Of a stretch of DNA of 64,000 nucleotides, positions 13,601-25,126 are shown in pieces (position 1 is the first letter of the stretch; each line of letters starts with the position of its first letter). The notes beneath the pieces were generated by a model that ran no database searches, had not been told where the DNA came from, and worked only from the letters and a program-made list of their open reading frames with translations. The DNA is taken from the NCBI GenBank assembly GCA_018136815.1, contig CM030941.1:1363582-1427581 (forward strand). The letters run 5' to 3'. The translations under genes and the position numbers were made by a program. Source of the DNA: Isochrysis galbana (lineage: Eukaryota > Haptophyta > Isochrysidales > Isochrysidaceae).

Positions 13601-14104
13601 AGGCCGGGGTGGGAGAGGCCTCTGCCATAAGGCATGCCCTGTGGATGGTTGGCTCTTCTTGTCTGGTGCTGGCTCTCTGCTCCTCACAGCATGTGGCCCA
13701 CCATGGGGTGGGCCAGCATGGCTGCCTTGGCTGGTGTGGCCGAGGCCACGGGCCGTGCGGCACGACCGGGGTCGCGCTCACCTGCACCTGCTCGGCCTCT
13801 GCAGGCGAACGCGGTCGCTTCGCCAGCGACAGCTCCATGGGCACTGGGGGGGCACCCGCGGCGGGGGGGCCGAAGGAGAGGTGGAGCGGCGGCGCGCTCC
13901 ATGGCGACCAACTATAAAGTTAGTTGGAGCCCAATACATATGTATTTGGCTGTATTTGCAGGCCCTAGCAGCGTACAATTTCCCATCTAGGACCCCAACA
14001 AGAAAACTCTGACGATGCCTTCCCCTTTTCTTTACTTTACTTTTCTTGTTGGACCGAGACCAGGACCCCCCCTTCCCCAATCGTTTGGTCTGAAGGCGCG
14101 TAGA

Positions 14105-14106
14105 GT

Positions 14107-14148
<42 letters not shown>

Positions 14149-14270
14149 GAGAGGGAGGGAGGGAGGGAGGGAGGGAGGGAGGGAGGGAGGGAGAGCGAGC
14201 GAGAGAGAGCGAGAGACAGGGAGAGAGAGAGAGAGAGAGAGAGAGAAGGGAGGAGACGGAGGAAAGACAT
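14105..14270. repeat. (GA)n and (GGGA)n tract before the CS-domain gene
   Basis: A purine tract made of GA dinucleotides with an internal block of about ten GGGA/GGAG units (14150-14190). It ends about 90 bp before the predicted start of the downstream gene. It is probably 5' UTR or promoter DNA. The GGGA block could form a G-quadruplex on this strand. Confidence 0.85.
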
Positions 14271-14357
14271 GGAGAGAGAGTGAGAGAAGGATGCGAGGCG
14301 TGTACGTGAGAGAGGGGAAGGGGGAGAGAGTAGGTGAGTTGGTTGCGGCGCCACGTC

Positions 14358-16244
14358 ATGGCTCGCCATCTCGTCCGGCTGCTCTGGTTCGCCTGCGCCG
14401 CGGTGGGGGCGGCGGGCGAGGAGGGGCCGAGCTGCGCGCCGACAGATGGGCTCACGGTGGCACAGATGCGCCAGCGAGCCCTCGCGCTACACGACGACGG
14501 CCGGCACGCTCAGGCAGACGAGTGCCTTGCAGCGGCTCTCGCGAGAATCACAGCGCAGCTCGAGGCGTGGGCCGCCGAGGCTGAGGCGATCCGTGCTTAC
14601 CGCGCGGCTCGAAAGGCTGCTCCTGAAGCACCCACTGTTGATGCAGCCGCGGGGTGCATTGTTGCAGCCGATGGGTCCACAGTCTGCATGGGCAGTGTGC
14701 TGAGCTCTGAGGTCGAGACGCCGCCCGCTGAAGGGAGAGCTTCTACCTCTGCGCCGATCATGGCCGCAGGTGAGGTGGCGTCCTGCACAAGTGAGACGGA
14801 GGCATTGGCGCTCGTCCAGCGAATTGAGCGCGGCGAGTGCTCTGCCGCGGGTGCTTCCTCGGCGGGAATGTGGTGTGATACTTCCAAGGATCGCCTCGAA
14901 GCTGGACTGTTGGTGGCTGCCCGTCGACATTGGTGGGAGGCGGCCAAGGGCATGGTGGCTATTTTGCGAAATCTCAAGAACTTTCAGATTTCGTCAGATG
15001 GGCGACGGACCCTGACCGAGATCCGTGACGGCGCGGGTGGCGTCCTAGCACTTTTGCGTCAAACAAAGATGGATGAATCCATCATCTCGTGTGCAGTCAT
15101 GTGGGCTCAAGGCGAGCACGCGGTTTACCTCAACGTTAAGTTTGCGGCGCGGTTAGATGCGCCTGTCACGGTGCTCAATGTCGACAACGAGGTGGTGACC
15201 ATGAATGAGACCCACGTTACCTTTACAGGTGTGGGCAGGCAAAAGCCAAAGAGGTGTGCAATCAAACCCTCTACCCTTGGAACGGAGAAGATTATATGCA
15301 CTCGACGGGCGACAGGGGCTCTTTCATGGGCCCTAGGTAAATGGATGCGTCGCATCCCTTTCCCTTTGAGAATGTGTCTGCTGCGCTCATCTCCCGACCC
15401 CCGTTTCTGCAAAACTCGATGAAGGTATGTCATGGACCTTGAGCTCTTCGGAGAGATCAACCCGAACGCGTCTTCTTGGTCATTTGGTTCGGTTGGAACG
15501 GTCCGGTTTACCCTCGCAAAGTCGGAGCCGGGAGAGTGGAAACGTCTCACGCGGTCCGCGGAAACCGTAAAAAATCATCGTGTATGGTGGGAACATCAGG
15601 AGAAGATATTGGCCGAGGACAAGGCGCGACGTAAGGCAGAGAAAGAGGCACAAGAGAAGGCAGCTAAAGCAGAAAGGGAAGCCAAGGAGGAGGAGGAGCG
15701 AGCCGAGAAGGAGCGAGCCGAGGCGAAAGCGAGGGCCGCAACGAGAGCCACTCAGCTGGAGGCGATACAGGAAGCCGTCTCAGCTCTTGATGAACTGGTG
15801 GCCTCGGCAAACCCAACCGCTTCGCTAGACTTGGCCAACACCACTCTAGCAGCTAGTGTCGTAGCGCTTGAGGCACTCGGGCAGGGAAGCAATGAAACAG
15901 CTCGCGCGCATGCGTCCCAGTTGATCACGAGTATACATGCCCTTAGCTCGACTGAATATCCGGTGAGGAACAGCGCCCCTTGGCTGAAGTGGCACACCAG
16001 GCAAATGGGAGCATCGGTCAGATGAGCTATCCCCCCTCCCCCCCCCTTTCCATGGAAAGTCGGCTGACGTGGGCCTGTATTCGTCCATCCGCAGGAATTG
16101 ACGGAACAACAAGTCCTCAACACCAAGGCGCAGTACACAGCCTTTTTGGAGGGATTCATGCAGCCGGTTGCTCCCGAGCCACCAGCGCCTGGGAAAAAGG
16201 CGAAGAGGAGGAGGAGGAAGAAGAACAGTGATGCCGCAAAGTGA
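14358..16244 (+). CDS. Secretory-pathway protein with p23/CS-like domain, 3 exons
   Basis: Predicted exons are 14358-15253, 15425-15962 and 16095-16244 (527 residues), with GT-AG borders and continuous frame. The ATG at 14358 gives a classic signal peptide (hydrophobic residues 5-19, AAG-type cleavage region). Residues about 243-340 resemble a CS (p23/Sgt1) beta-sandwich: a W near its start, the V-N-V-D-N core, the LELFGEINPNASSW segment spanning the exon 1/2 join, and a closing K-x6-W. A Lys/Glu/Ala-rich coiled coil follows (about 360-420), then a very basic tail. CS domains are co-chaperone or scaffold modules; combined with a signal peptide this suggests an ER-lumen or membrane-proximal role, which is inference. 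The single N-terminal helical pair resembling one TPR unit is too weak to name. Confidence 0.75.
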
Positions 16245-17395
16245 CGTCGAAGCAATGGTGCTACTACAATCAACAAATGATTGAGTGTTGTGGGCGGCGC
16301 GGAGTCATATGCTACCTGACATTCGGGATGGCATGCACATTTCTCAAGCCCACGGCGACGTGCGATTAGATCCCCCTCACCGCGGATTTGCTTATCTGAT
16401 GCCAATCCATGCAACGAGCACTCCGTTCCACGGCCTTTCTGGCCATATTCAAAAATTGGGCGGCTGGCTGTGTATGCATCATAGCTGTACTCACTCACGC
16501 CTAGGTGTCCCTTCCGTCGTCACCACCTCACGATGACACACATGCACTTATTCTTAGCTTCCGTGCACGCGAGGTCACTGCCTGCTTCCCCCTATATTGA
16601 TGGGCCTGCTTCCCCCCATACTGATGGTCTCGATGATTAAGGCCTCGTCGATCACTCGCGGACAAGTAGTACACTTCAAGGAACGCTTTTGATGTCTCCA
16701 TCCACGTACACCTCACACCTCGAGAATTGCGACCATATCTCTTAGCTTTCAGGGTTTGTCCAGGCTCCATGCGTTTCTTGCTCGCCTGGTGTGGGAAGGC
16801 TCGTCCCGTCTCTAGCTTCATCCACTAGCTTGTAGGAGCACCGATCGTTTGCGTTACTTAATGCTGAGTGCAGTAGCTGCTGGCGTGCACTTGCTTGGCT
16901 CTTGCAATTTTAAATCAGAGTCAGTACCGCTACTGCCACTAGCCCTGTAACAATCCGCGGGCTACGACAGAGGTGGCCGTTCTAAGACACAAAGTGACCG
17001 TTCCAAGACACAAGGTACGAACTAACTATCGCTCACAGCCACAACGCCTGCTTAAGCCCCCCCCCCCCCCCCTTGCGTTCCCTTGCTTTCAGGGGGGGCA
17101 GCGTTTGGCGTGCAGCGTTTGATTGGGATCGGGCGCACAAGATCCGAGTATTTTAAAATTTAAATTATCTAATATTCTCACCGCACAAGCGGCCGCGGAC
17201 CCACTACTTTTTTCACGCAGCAAACTTTCTACGACCTCCACTCCCGCGGCCCTTCTCCCCCCGCTATCGACGGATAAAGGGGCCGTGTTTTGTACCCCAA
17301 ATGCTACGTTGTACCCAAAACTTCCAAAGCTCTTGGAGATTCACCACAGCTTTAGTTTTTATTGATATTTGAGTTCTAGGTCGATATCATTGATC
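16245..17395. other. Intergenic region
   Basis: No gene supported. It includes a C run at about 17057-17073 and an AT-rich stretch near 17150. Frames of 60-97 codons show no recognisable family. Confidence 0.5.
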
Positions 17396-17399
17396 TAGA

Positions 17400-17670
17400 G
17401 AGCCCACCAGAAGCACATGAGCCCATGAGCCCATTCGCTGGACGACTCGAGTGCAGCCTGGGCTGGGGTGCGCACAGGGTGCAGGGTGCAGGGTCGGTGC
17501 GTGCACTAGAGGGGGGACAAATATCGAAGGGAGGGGGCAGTGGCACCTCCCCCCCGATATCACTCGGACACCTAGCTCGTCAGGTATGGCGGGATTCCGG
17601 GACTGAAACGTTGTGTTCAATTAGCTAGTGGGGTTGGCTAGGATATAACATAAATTATTTTATTTTGTTT
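17400..17670 (-). repeat. Interspersed repeat rep-2, minus orientation
   Basis: In reverse orientation this matches 47060-47290: a segment beginning TTATATCCTAGCCAACCCC, then GACACAAC, GGAATCCCGCCAT, GTCCGAGTGATA, and a GATATTTGTCC block. Part of it recurs at 25575-25735, 38235-38285 and 53243-53305. It has no protein-coding potential that I can defend. Confidence 0.8.
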
Positions 17671-17910
17671 ATTAATTAAGAAACTTATTGGCTGCCGTTG
17701 AGCTAAAATCTGATTGAGGAGCACTGCCCCAAATATTCATCGAGCGCGGCTTCTTTTCACATTAGCTGCGCGCCCCGACACGCAATGCACCCAATGCATT
17801 GGGCCTCGCGCCCTTGATATACACCGGCGGTGCTAGATTGTGAGCACAACGCGCCAGCGACTACGTCAACATAAGGTATATTTGGACGGTCGCCAGATCC
17901 GGACATCGAA

Positions 17911-20082
17911 TCACGCACGCTTCCGCATACAGTGCAGCCTGCACCCATCGTGTTCAGATGCGAGTGCTTGCTGGGGCACGTCGGCTAATCGAAACCTCTT
18001 CTCAGCAATCTCATAGAAACGCCCTCGGAGTTGAAGAGTCCCTGGGGCGGTGCCGTTGCCATGCACAAGTAGAACGAGTGTTTCGGGCCCTGAAAGCTCA
18101 TCGAGAGTGCGGATCAGAGCATCCCACACCTCCACGCTGCTGCCGTAGACACAGCCCGTCGCAATGAGGATCTCGGGAGCATGGTTTAGCCCAAGTAATG
18201 CCATGGCGTCTGCTTCCCCCCAGCGTAGTCTCGTGGCACGTGCCAGGGATGACGCTACTTGGTTTCGTCCGAGGTTGGATTCGATCAGTCCGACAATACG
18301 CTCGTCGCCGTCTGTCGCGACCACTTGCATCCCAAGTCGCGCGGCCACGACTGCACAGAGGCCGATGCCCGCGCCCACCTCAACGGCATGCACGTCTTGC
18401 CAAGATGAGCGTTGGAGCAGCGAGGAGGGGATCATGTTCAAAGGCACACCGCCCTCGATTTGATGCAAGGCTGCAGGAGATTGCAGACGTGAAAGCCACT
18501 CGGCAAGCACCAGGGCGTCCTCCCACAGCGCGAAGCCTGTGAGCGCTGTCGCACCCGTTTCCTCGCGAGGAGGGCCGCCCGCAAGTGACCGGCCGCCGCC
18601 GACTGAGTGTCGCAAGCTAACTTCGCCAATTGGCGGCGCAAATGCGAATTTGATCTCGCGCAATGTAGAGGCCGCAGTCTCGAGGAGATCCACGCGTATT
18701 CGCGCCTTCTCCAATGACCCCAACAATTTGGAACACTCCTGTGCATTGAACGAGCTGATGATTGGAGTGGCGGCGCGACCAATGGCGGTCATGCAACGCT
18801 TGTCCACGCGTCCAAGGGTGAGCAAGGCCCACGCTGCATTGGAGAGATCGCGCGAGTTGAAGGCCATTTGTGAGACAAGGTCAGTGGTTGGCATCCTGGC
18901 GCTCGTCTCCAAACGCTTTGATATTTCGAGACTGACCGCGGCAGCAAATCCAACCACGTCGGGGTCGGATACCACGCATTTGCGAGCCAGCTTGCAGCAC
19001 GAGGCCAGCTTTGCGACAGCCCAAAGTAAATTTGTCAAGCGGCGTGGTGCGAGTTGCTGGCGACTGGAGGCTTCGCCGTGACTATCATGCCCTATGTCTG
19101 CGCTCAGCACGTCCACGGCAGCCGCAGCCAGTGACCTTGTGAACCGAGTCCCCCATTTACGGAGACTCAGGCGAGCGTAAGCGCTGGCAGTGATCTCCAA
19201 ATCTGCCGCGTTCATTTGGGTGAGGAGTGAGCGGCTAGAGCGCGCCAATGCCTTCAGCGATCGCACCAGCGCGTCGCGTTGCTTTGCGGTGACGCCGCTT
19301 TGCAGCGCAAGCTTCACCAAAAGCGGAGCAAGGGCCGCCACTTGACTTGCCGTCAAAGATGACACCCCCTTGCGCACGTGCCGGGCGAGAGAAACGCTGA
19401 TCGATCCATACTCTGCTTTGGAGAAAGCAAACGCGAGCATTGCAAGCTCCTGCTCGTTGAAGCCAACCGGAAAAGGTGAGCTCTCGCCTTTCCCGCGGCC
19501 TGCGCCCCGGAGCCGCCCGAAAGCCTTGCCTTTGCCTTTGCCGTGTGGGGAACCGCGGCCACCCGGAGCAGGTGAGTCTGGCCGGGCAATGGGTAGGCGG
19601 AGCAGCGGGCGCGAGGCTCGAGCAATGGCCTTGAAAAGCTCGCGGGAGGCCTGACTAGCCGTCGCGAAACCCCACGCGAAATTGGCGAGATGCCTAGGCT
19701 CAAATGTCGCGAGCAACTCGGGGCCTCCCTCTCCCAGCACTCGCGCTGCGAGCGAGGCGAAGAGCGCCTGCGCCGCTTTGCCGGAAACGGCGGCAAGGGC
19801 AGCGCCATGCGCTATGTTGGCGAGCTGCTGAGGGCCGTAGGCATCCACGTGCGCGATTGACGCCTCGACCAGCTCGTCGAGCGAGCCCGCGCACATACCA
19901 TCCGCGGCGGCTCCCCCCGCGGCGCTCCGTCTCGCCTTGCCCAGCTTGTTCCACAGGTTGCCATAGTGCATTGCGTCCATCTGCCAGCCATGCGCCTGAT
20001 GGAGCTCGAGGATGGCGGAGGTGGAGGGCGCTTGCGAGATGTACCGATTGAGCAGTGGCGCATCCACACGCCAACCGCTCAT
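17911..20082 (-). CDS. OPR-like repeat protein fused to a METTL21-type methyltransferase
   Basis: A single 723-residue intron-less frame starting at the ATG at 20082; upstream in-frame codons have no ATG. Residues about 15-500 are degenerate helical repeats with the algal OPR/FAST-like signature (QLANIAHGAA, HLANFAWGFA, ELAMLAFAFS, RLTNLLWAVA, DLSNAAWALL), a fold known for organelle RNA binding. From about residue 510 a separate domain reads like the methyltransferase 16 / METTL21 group: TGFALWEDALVLAEWL, then the SAM-binding VEVGAGIGLCAVVAARLG (about 570), an acidic VVATDGD strand end, and a later ILIATGCVYGSS segment. Such enzymes usually methylate protein lysines. The joint architecture suggests an RNA-targeted or organelle translation factor with methyltransferase activity, which is inference. 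No transit peptide is obvious at this start, so a 5' exon could be missing. Confidence 0.85.
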   Translation of the reverse strand: MSGWRVDAPLLNRYISQAPSTSAILELHQAHGWQMDAMHYGNLWNKLGKARRSAAGGAAADGMCAGSLDELVEASIAHVDAYGPQQLANIAHGAALAAVSGKAAQALFASLAARVLGEGGPELLATFEPRHLANFAWGFATASQASRELFKAIARASRPLLRLPIARPDSPAPGGRGSPHGKGKGKAFGRLRGAGRGKGESSPFPVGFNEQELAMLAFAFSKAEYGSISVSLARHVRKGVSSLTASQVAALAPLLVKLALQSGVTAKQRDALVRSLKALARSSRSLLTQMNAADLEITASAYARLSLRKWGTRFTRSLAAAAVDVLSADIGHDSHGEASSRQQLAPRRLTNLLWAVAKLASCCKLARKCVVSDPDVVGFAAAVSLEISKRLETSARMPTTDLVSQMAFNSRDLSNAAWALLTLGRVDKRCMTAIGRAATPIISSFNAQECSKLLGSLEKARIRVDLLETAASTLREIKFAFAPPIGEVSLRHSVGGGRSLAGGPPREETGATALTGFALWEDALVLAEWLSRLQSPAALHQIEGGVPLNMIPSSLLQRSSWQDVHAVEVGAGIGLCAVVAARLGMQVVATDGDERIVGLIESNLGRNQVASSLARATRLRWGEADAMALLGLNHAPEILIATGCVYGSSVEVWDALIRTLDELSGPETLVLLVHGNGTAPGTLQLRGRFYEIAEKRFRLADVPQQALASEHDGCRLHCMRKRA

Positions 20083-22720
20083 CCGCGCGCCGCCTCGCCT
20101 CACGCGCGCGCACACACCGCCCTGCCTCGGGGACGGACCCGACGCGAGGCCTCGCCGCCCTCGTCCACTCCGCCCAAGAACAGCACGCACCCAGAACGAG
20201 CTCCGCAAATAATCGGCAGTTTCTCATCTCCTCATCAGACGTAAATATCTCAATAAAGGATATTATCTCCCGGATTGGGTGCTACGCACATTCGACCGGA
20301 GGGGCGTTGGCGCGTTTGCCTGCAACTAAAGTAGAACTAAGTAAAACTATTGACTATGGATTGACATCTAGCATCTAGCCGCACTTACCATACTACGAAC
20401 CCTTACTCACTATCACTCACGAGCATGAGCAGACTCACACTAGATAGGAGACAGGCCAAGCACGTGTGTGAGTGAAGCACAACGACAAACATACCAGCAC
20501 AATGTCGACCATTTACACGCATCCTGAACGACGCACCCGTACTGAGCCTACGCCTCACGTCACGCTGCCTCGTGGCTCGCGCTTTCGGCGATTCCTACGA
20601 GGGGGTTTCCAGGGTTGCAGAAACTTCGACAGGGAGTAGACGTTGCCCCGAGTCCGAGATCATGTTGTGCTTCTTGGTGGCGATGTGGCTGCCGCGGGGA
20701 TGCCTGCGAAATGCAGAACAATATGGTTAGGTGTTAGCTACGAGCTACGAGGAGCGCGAGGAACAAGGCTGGGGCAGCAGACAGGCCTGGAGTGGGGCAC
20801 AGCGATCGCACCTTAGCGTGTCGAGGCGCGATGGCTCTGCGCCCCCTGAATGCGATGCACTGCCGCCTACGCTGCGCAACAAATCGCTGCTGCGCCGCCG
20901 GCCCTCCTCCCACGTCGCTTAGGCCTCTGCCTGCGCCAGCTCCGCCTCGCCACACTGCCACCTGTGGAGCAGCTGCAGGAGGCGGTCATGGTGCTGGGGC
21001 ACGGCGTAGGGCGGACTGGGTGAACGCAAGGGCTGCCATCATGGGCTCGGGCGCGGGCGGGCGGCCGCGCAGGCGGCGATCGCTCCGGAACTGCCGCACT
21101 CGCGCGACGGCCAGCTCACGCAGAGCGGCATTGTAATGCGCGGTGGGGTCCATGGGCAGGGCCAGGAGGGGGTGGGGGGTGGGGCAAGGAGTGGCCAGCG
21201 CGCAGCCCAGAGCAGCATAGCGAGTGGCGTCTTTTTACTTTTCTCATATGTATTGTATTCCGCGCGGGGGGAAGGATCGGATTCTGGTACCAAAAGGTGA
21301 CAATAAGGGCTCGCTCCAGCGGCTATCTCCCCGGGTGCCGGGGACTTAGCCGCTGCAGCGGCCGCGGAGGCCCGCCGCGCGCCGCTCCCCTCCCCCCCCC
21401 TTCCCCCACTCCTTGCTCTGGCAGCCCAGCTTGCCACAGGGGTATACTCGCGCGGCCAACACCAGTGGTAAGTCCCCCCCACGCTGCCTGCCGCGATGTG
21501 CCCCTTCACGCTCGCCGCGCTCGCCTCCAGGTCGTTCTCGCACTCCCCCCCTTCGCAGCGCGCAGACGAGCGCCAGAAGCCAGGTGCGAGCAGCGCGCGC
21601 GCAGCGCGAGCCCCCCGCCCGGCCTTGGCCTGGGTGTGCCATACCCAGCACCTAACCCCGCCCCAGCCCACACCCGCCTCGCAGCAAGCTTCCCTGGCAG
21701 AAAAGTCAGAGTTGGCGTCTCTCTCGGCAGGCGCGGCCGGTCAGCAGATCGGCTACAGGGCTCGAAGGGGTCGAATTGATTGGGGGGGCAGTGCGCGTGT
21801 GTATTCGTAAGATATGTGCATGGACTGTCTGTGCGCCGCATAGCGACGCGCAGGCAGTCCATATGTGCGCGTCTAGAGCCTGTTTTCTAGTGTCTGTGGC
21901 ATGTTTGAAAGGGCGCTGGGGGCACCATTCGTAACATAATTTAATGATATGTTTATGAGAAATAAATCAATCTATCGTGGAGTTGTCAAATCATTTGTCG
22001 GTGAACGACAGAGAACTCACGTTTCCCGGTCGTTGCATTACAGTTGTTTCGCCAGGCCCTCACCCTCTCTAATCCTCCCCCGAGAGAATTCTCCTCTCCG
22101 GCCTCGCCTCTCGCGGCTCTCCCCGGGTGCCGGGGACTTGTCTGCTTGAGCCCAGTTTTTTCTTATTGTCCCCCAGCGGGACTTTTTCTCACACTGTAAG
22201 AGGCCCCGCTTCCGCGCGGGGGGAACGGTGCCCCCCTGCGATATTCGGACAGACAGACCCGGTTCTTGCACCCTAAAGAAAAAGAAGCAAAAAGAAAAAG
22301 GGTGCTACGCACGGGACTCCCTCTGGGCGGTAAACACGCCCCTCCGGTCGTGATTAGTATTAGAAGAAAAATTAGAAGCAAAAAAAAAACTTCTTAATAT
22401 TCTCGCCGCGCGCGCGACTACGCACCCTTACTTATTGTGCTGCCACGCCCGCTACTCTCATCTGGGGGGGGTCGGGGGTGAGTCGGGGATTGGATCGGGG
22501 GTGTATGCGTAATACCTCGACCCTTTTCATATATTCCCGGCCACCCATCGGCTGTCTGATTTTGGATTTTTTCACCCCTCCCTCCCCCCGGCGGGGGCGC
22601 ACGCACGGTCCCCGCGCGGGGGAAGTCGATGTGCGCCTGCGGGCCATTGACGAAGTTGTCCAGATGCGCGCCCCCTATGTGCACGCGGTCCCAGTCGCAA
22701 TCACACGCACGGCGCCCCCG
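20083..22720. other. Intergenic region with scattered repeats
   Basis: No gene supported. A 20-bp segment TCTCCCCGGGTGCCGGGGAC occurs near 21325 and again near 22117. An A-run plus ATTCTCGCC motif near 22381-22410 resembles the terminal segment at 42305-42335 and 49870-49905. Frames of 100-210 codons at 21039-21862 are Ala/Arg/Pro-rich and overlap on both strands, which points to composition rather than coding. Confidence 0.5.
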
Positions 22721-22739
22721 CGGAGACGCCGCGCATGAT

Positions 22740-23090
22740 GCGCATCCGTGACGGCGTGCGGAAACTTCCATGCGCACGCGCGGCGCCCCGCGGGGGGGGG
22801 GGGGCGATACGCATGTGATTGCCACTCATCATGCGCACGGCGCCTGCCGAAACCCTTTTAGACGGCGTGCGGAAACTTCCATGCACACGCACGGCGCCCC
22901 ACACAGGGGGGGGGGGGCGATGCGCATCTGGGGCGACATGTGATTGCAATTCATCTTGCGCACGGCGTGCGCCTGCCGAAACCCTTTATCCGTGACGGCG
23001 CGCGGAAACTTCCATGCACACGCACGGCGCCCCCGCGGGGGGGGCCGATGCGCATCTGGCGACATGTGATTGCAAAAAAACCACCTGGTC
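22740..23090. repeat. Tandem array, three units of about 112-133 bp
   Basis: Three copies begin at about 22750, 22862 and 22995 with ACGGCGTGCGGAAACTTCC. Each includes a run of Gs and a GCGCACGGCG(TGCG)CCTGCCGAAACCC end. Related pieces sharing GTGATTGCCACTCATCATGC occur at 46160-46180, so the array is tied to an interspersed family. Confidence 0.8.
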
Positions 23091-23228
23091 CTCTTTTGAC
23101 GGAACGCGACTTCAGCCTAAATATCCACAAAAATATCCGATGTACGATATCCGCCACGCGCGGCTCTATGTACTATGTATATTATAGTATCACATATTGC
23201 ATCATGTTATGGCGCTTGATTGAAGCCG

Positions 23229-23454
23229 CTTGTCGAACAGGGGGAGGGGTTGGAGCAATGGCGGGCTGGCCGCGACAGGCCAGGGCGAGCGAAACAGGCG
23301 AGCCTGTGGGGAAGAGAGCAAGTCAGCAGGGCATTTTACCTCTGGCATGCCAGCAAGGTGGGAAGGTGGGTGCTTCCTCCCCCATGGCAGGGGAGGGGTG
23401 GAGAGAGGGAGGGGCTCGTGCCCCCCCATGGGTGAACCAAGTATAAACTTAGTT
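23229..23454 (+). repeat. rep-1 copy, 5'-truncated
   Basis: Matches the 3' half of the rep-1 family, ending in the CCCCCCATGGGTGAA block and the hairpin segment CCAAGTATAAACTTAGTT. Other copies are at 44833-45388, 47345-47940, 50369-50806 and 53300-53560. Their left limits differ while the hairpin end is shared by most. Confidence 0.85.
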
Positions 23455-23899
23455 CAGGCGGGTGAGAACATTAATATAAAGAAGCTTTTACTACTTCTTA
23501 CAGGATAGACTCCCTTCTTGCCGATGCATGATAAGAGCTGTGATCGGTGGTTATCACCTCACATCCACACCGCACAAAGCAGTCAAATTTGTCCTCTATT
23601 TGCTCCGTTTGAGCAGCACGACGGTTCGAACGGCAAGATGCAAGATCATCCATGCGTCTGAGGCCCACTCATATCTCATGGGGACGTTTTTGACTACAAG
23701 CGCTCGTAGTTGTGGAACCTATGAATACCACAAGCCATGAAGTGGGGTTCAGTCTTGTGAGTTGAAGCTGTGAGGCGGGCACCACCTCTACGCAAGAGTC
23801 TCTAGATGAGATATAAGGCAGTTTGAGCTTGCAGAGCAGCATCGCCGTTGACCATCACATTATTGGCCCACGCCGTGTGCCAATCACTCGTCCCCAGCG

Positions 23900-25126
23900 T
23901 CAAGCAATAACGTGCAACCTACCTCTAGCTCTTCCGGCAGACATGGGTCTCCGTTTCATTGCTGCTATCGACGGCATCGATGGCCTTGGGGACACAGGAC
24001 GCCACGTAGGCATTTGATTGCGATTAGAATCTATCTTGGGCTTGATCGTCTTGGGTTTGGATAGCCTAAGGAATGGCGGGAAGCCACGAGGCGTGGGGGG
24101 AAATGCTATATGAGATGCAACTGTAAAGAAAGGTAAAGAGCACACGAAGGTTGAAGACCAGGAGGTCTTGCGAGGTGGTCGTGCAACAGTTCCTTCATGG
24201 ACTGGAGGTGTTTGACAGTCAAAAAGAGCCGTGCGCAGGCTGCAATCTTCATACCTACTCATATGCTCGTTTAGCTCAGAGGCACCGATCCTCTTTGGTT
24301 CAGGAGCGCCGGGTAAGCGAGGCTTGGGCTCCAAACCTTGCTCAAGTCGTAGTGCCTTATGTTGTTTCTCAGACCATTTTTTGACGTCTTGATGCAGCAT
24401 CTCAAATCTGAGGGCAAAGTAGAAAGCGCAATATTTGTGAAGAGTGCATGGCCGTACGATCGCTTGCGCAATGGCGTTTAGATATACGCGACCGAGTAGA
24501 TACACACTGATTAGGGGGTTAGGGGCAAATACGAAATATCTGCCAAGTTCGCAAGAGATCGCATTCCAATGAAAATGGGTCTTTGTGCTGCGCCGCTATA
24601 ATTTGGTGGCGTACCGATGATCCAGCGTTGTCCCTGGTAGTTTCCTCGCCCACTTACGGCCGGCTACGATTGCTTCCATCTCTTTGCGCTTTGCTTCTTC
24701 CATTGCCTTCTCCACATTCTCTTTCCTTGTCTTCTCAATACTCTGGCGGATTCGTTTCTGCGCTTCTTCCCTGTCCCGCTGACTCAGTTTACGCTGCATC
24801 GCCTGCGAGGACGGCCGTCTTCTCGTTGACTTCACCTTGGCCGCTGCTGCCTCGAAAGCTTGCTCTGCGAGCTTCTGGTGCAGCATATGAACGTGCTCAC
24901 GGAGGCGGTCGCGCTCACGCACTACCTCATCAAGCGTGAGTTTCAGCATCGGAGCCACCGCCGCCGACGGGTACTTTGCGCGGTCAGAAGCCAGCCGCTC
25001 GTGGATCTCATTAATGTGCACAATAAACGCGTCCCGCTCCCTACCAACTGCTCGGAGCTCCTGCCGCATTCGTACCACCTGCACGGAAATATCATCCACT
25101 CCATCGGTGGCGGACCGGCTCGACAT
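23900..25126 (-). CDS. Coiled-coil protein, probably two or more exons
   Basis: The first exon starts at the ATG at 25126. It encodes about 155 residues with long charged heptad-like helices (about residues 10-45, 65-95, 105-150), then meets a consensus donor GTAAGT at 24657. A downstream open frame (stop at 23900) includes FEMLHQDVKKWSEKQHKAL and a Pro/Arg-rich tail, and is likely the next exon. The best-looking acceptor (exon start 24407) gives the wrong phase. Another AG about 50 bp upstream would keep frame, so the exact junction is unsettled. If the donor is not used, the first exon ends in frame at 24596 with a 176-residue product. No family is recognised; a cytoskeletal or ciliary scaffold is possible but unproven. 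Confidence 0.55.

Noticed and set aside
20731-21862. Several overlapping frames of 75-210 codons
   Set aside because: Ala/Arg/Pro-rich, open on both strands, no start context, splice signals or family resemblance.
22740-23090. CRISPR-like spacing of repeats
   Set aside because: Units are over 100 bp and adjacent without unique spacers, in a eukaryotic context.
23610-23650. Possible tRNA (GGTTCGAAC-like box)
   Set aside because: No pairing T-stem, anticodon stem or acceptor stem could be drawn around it.
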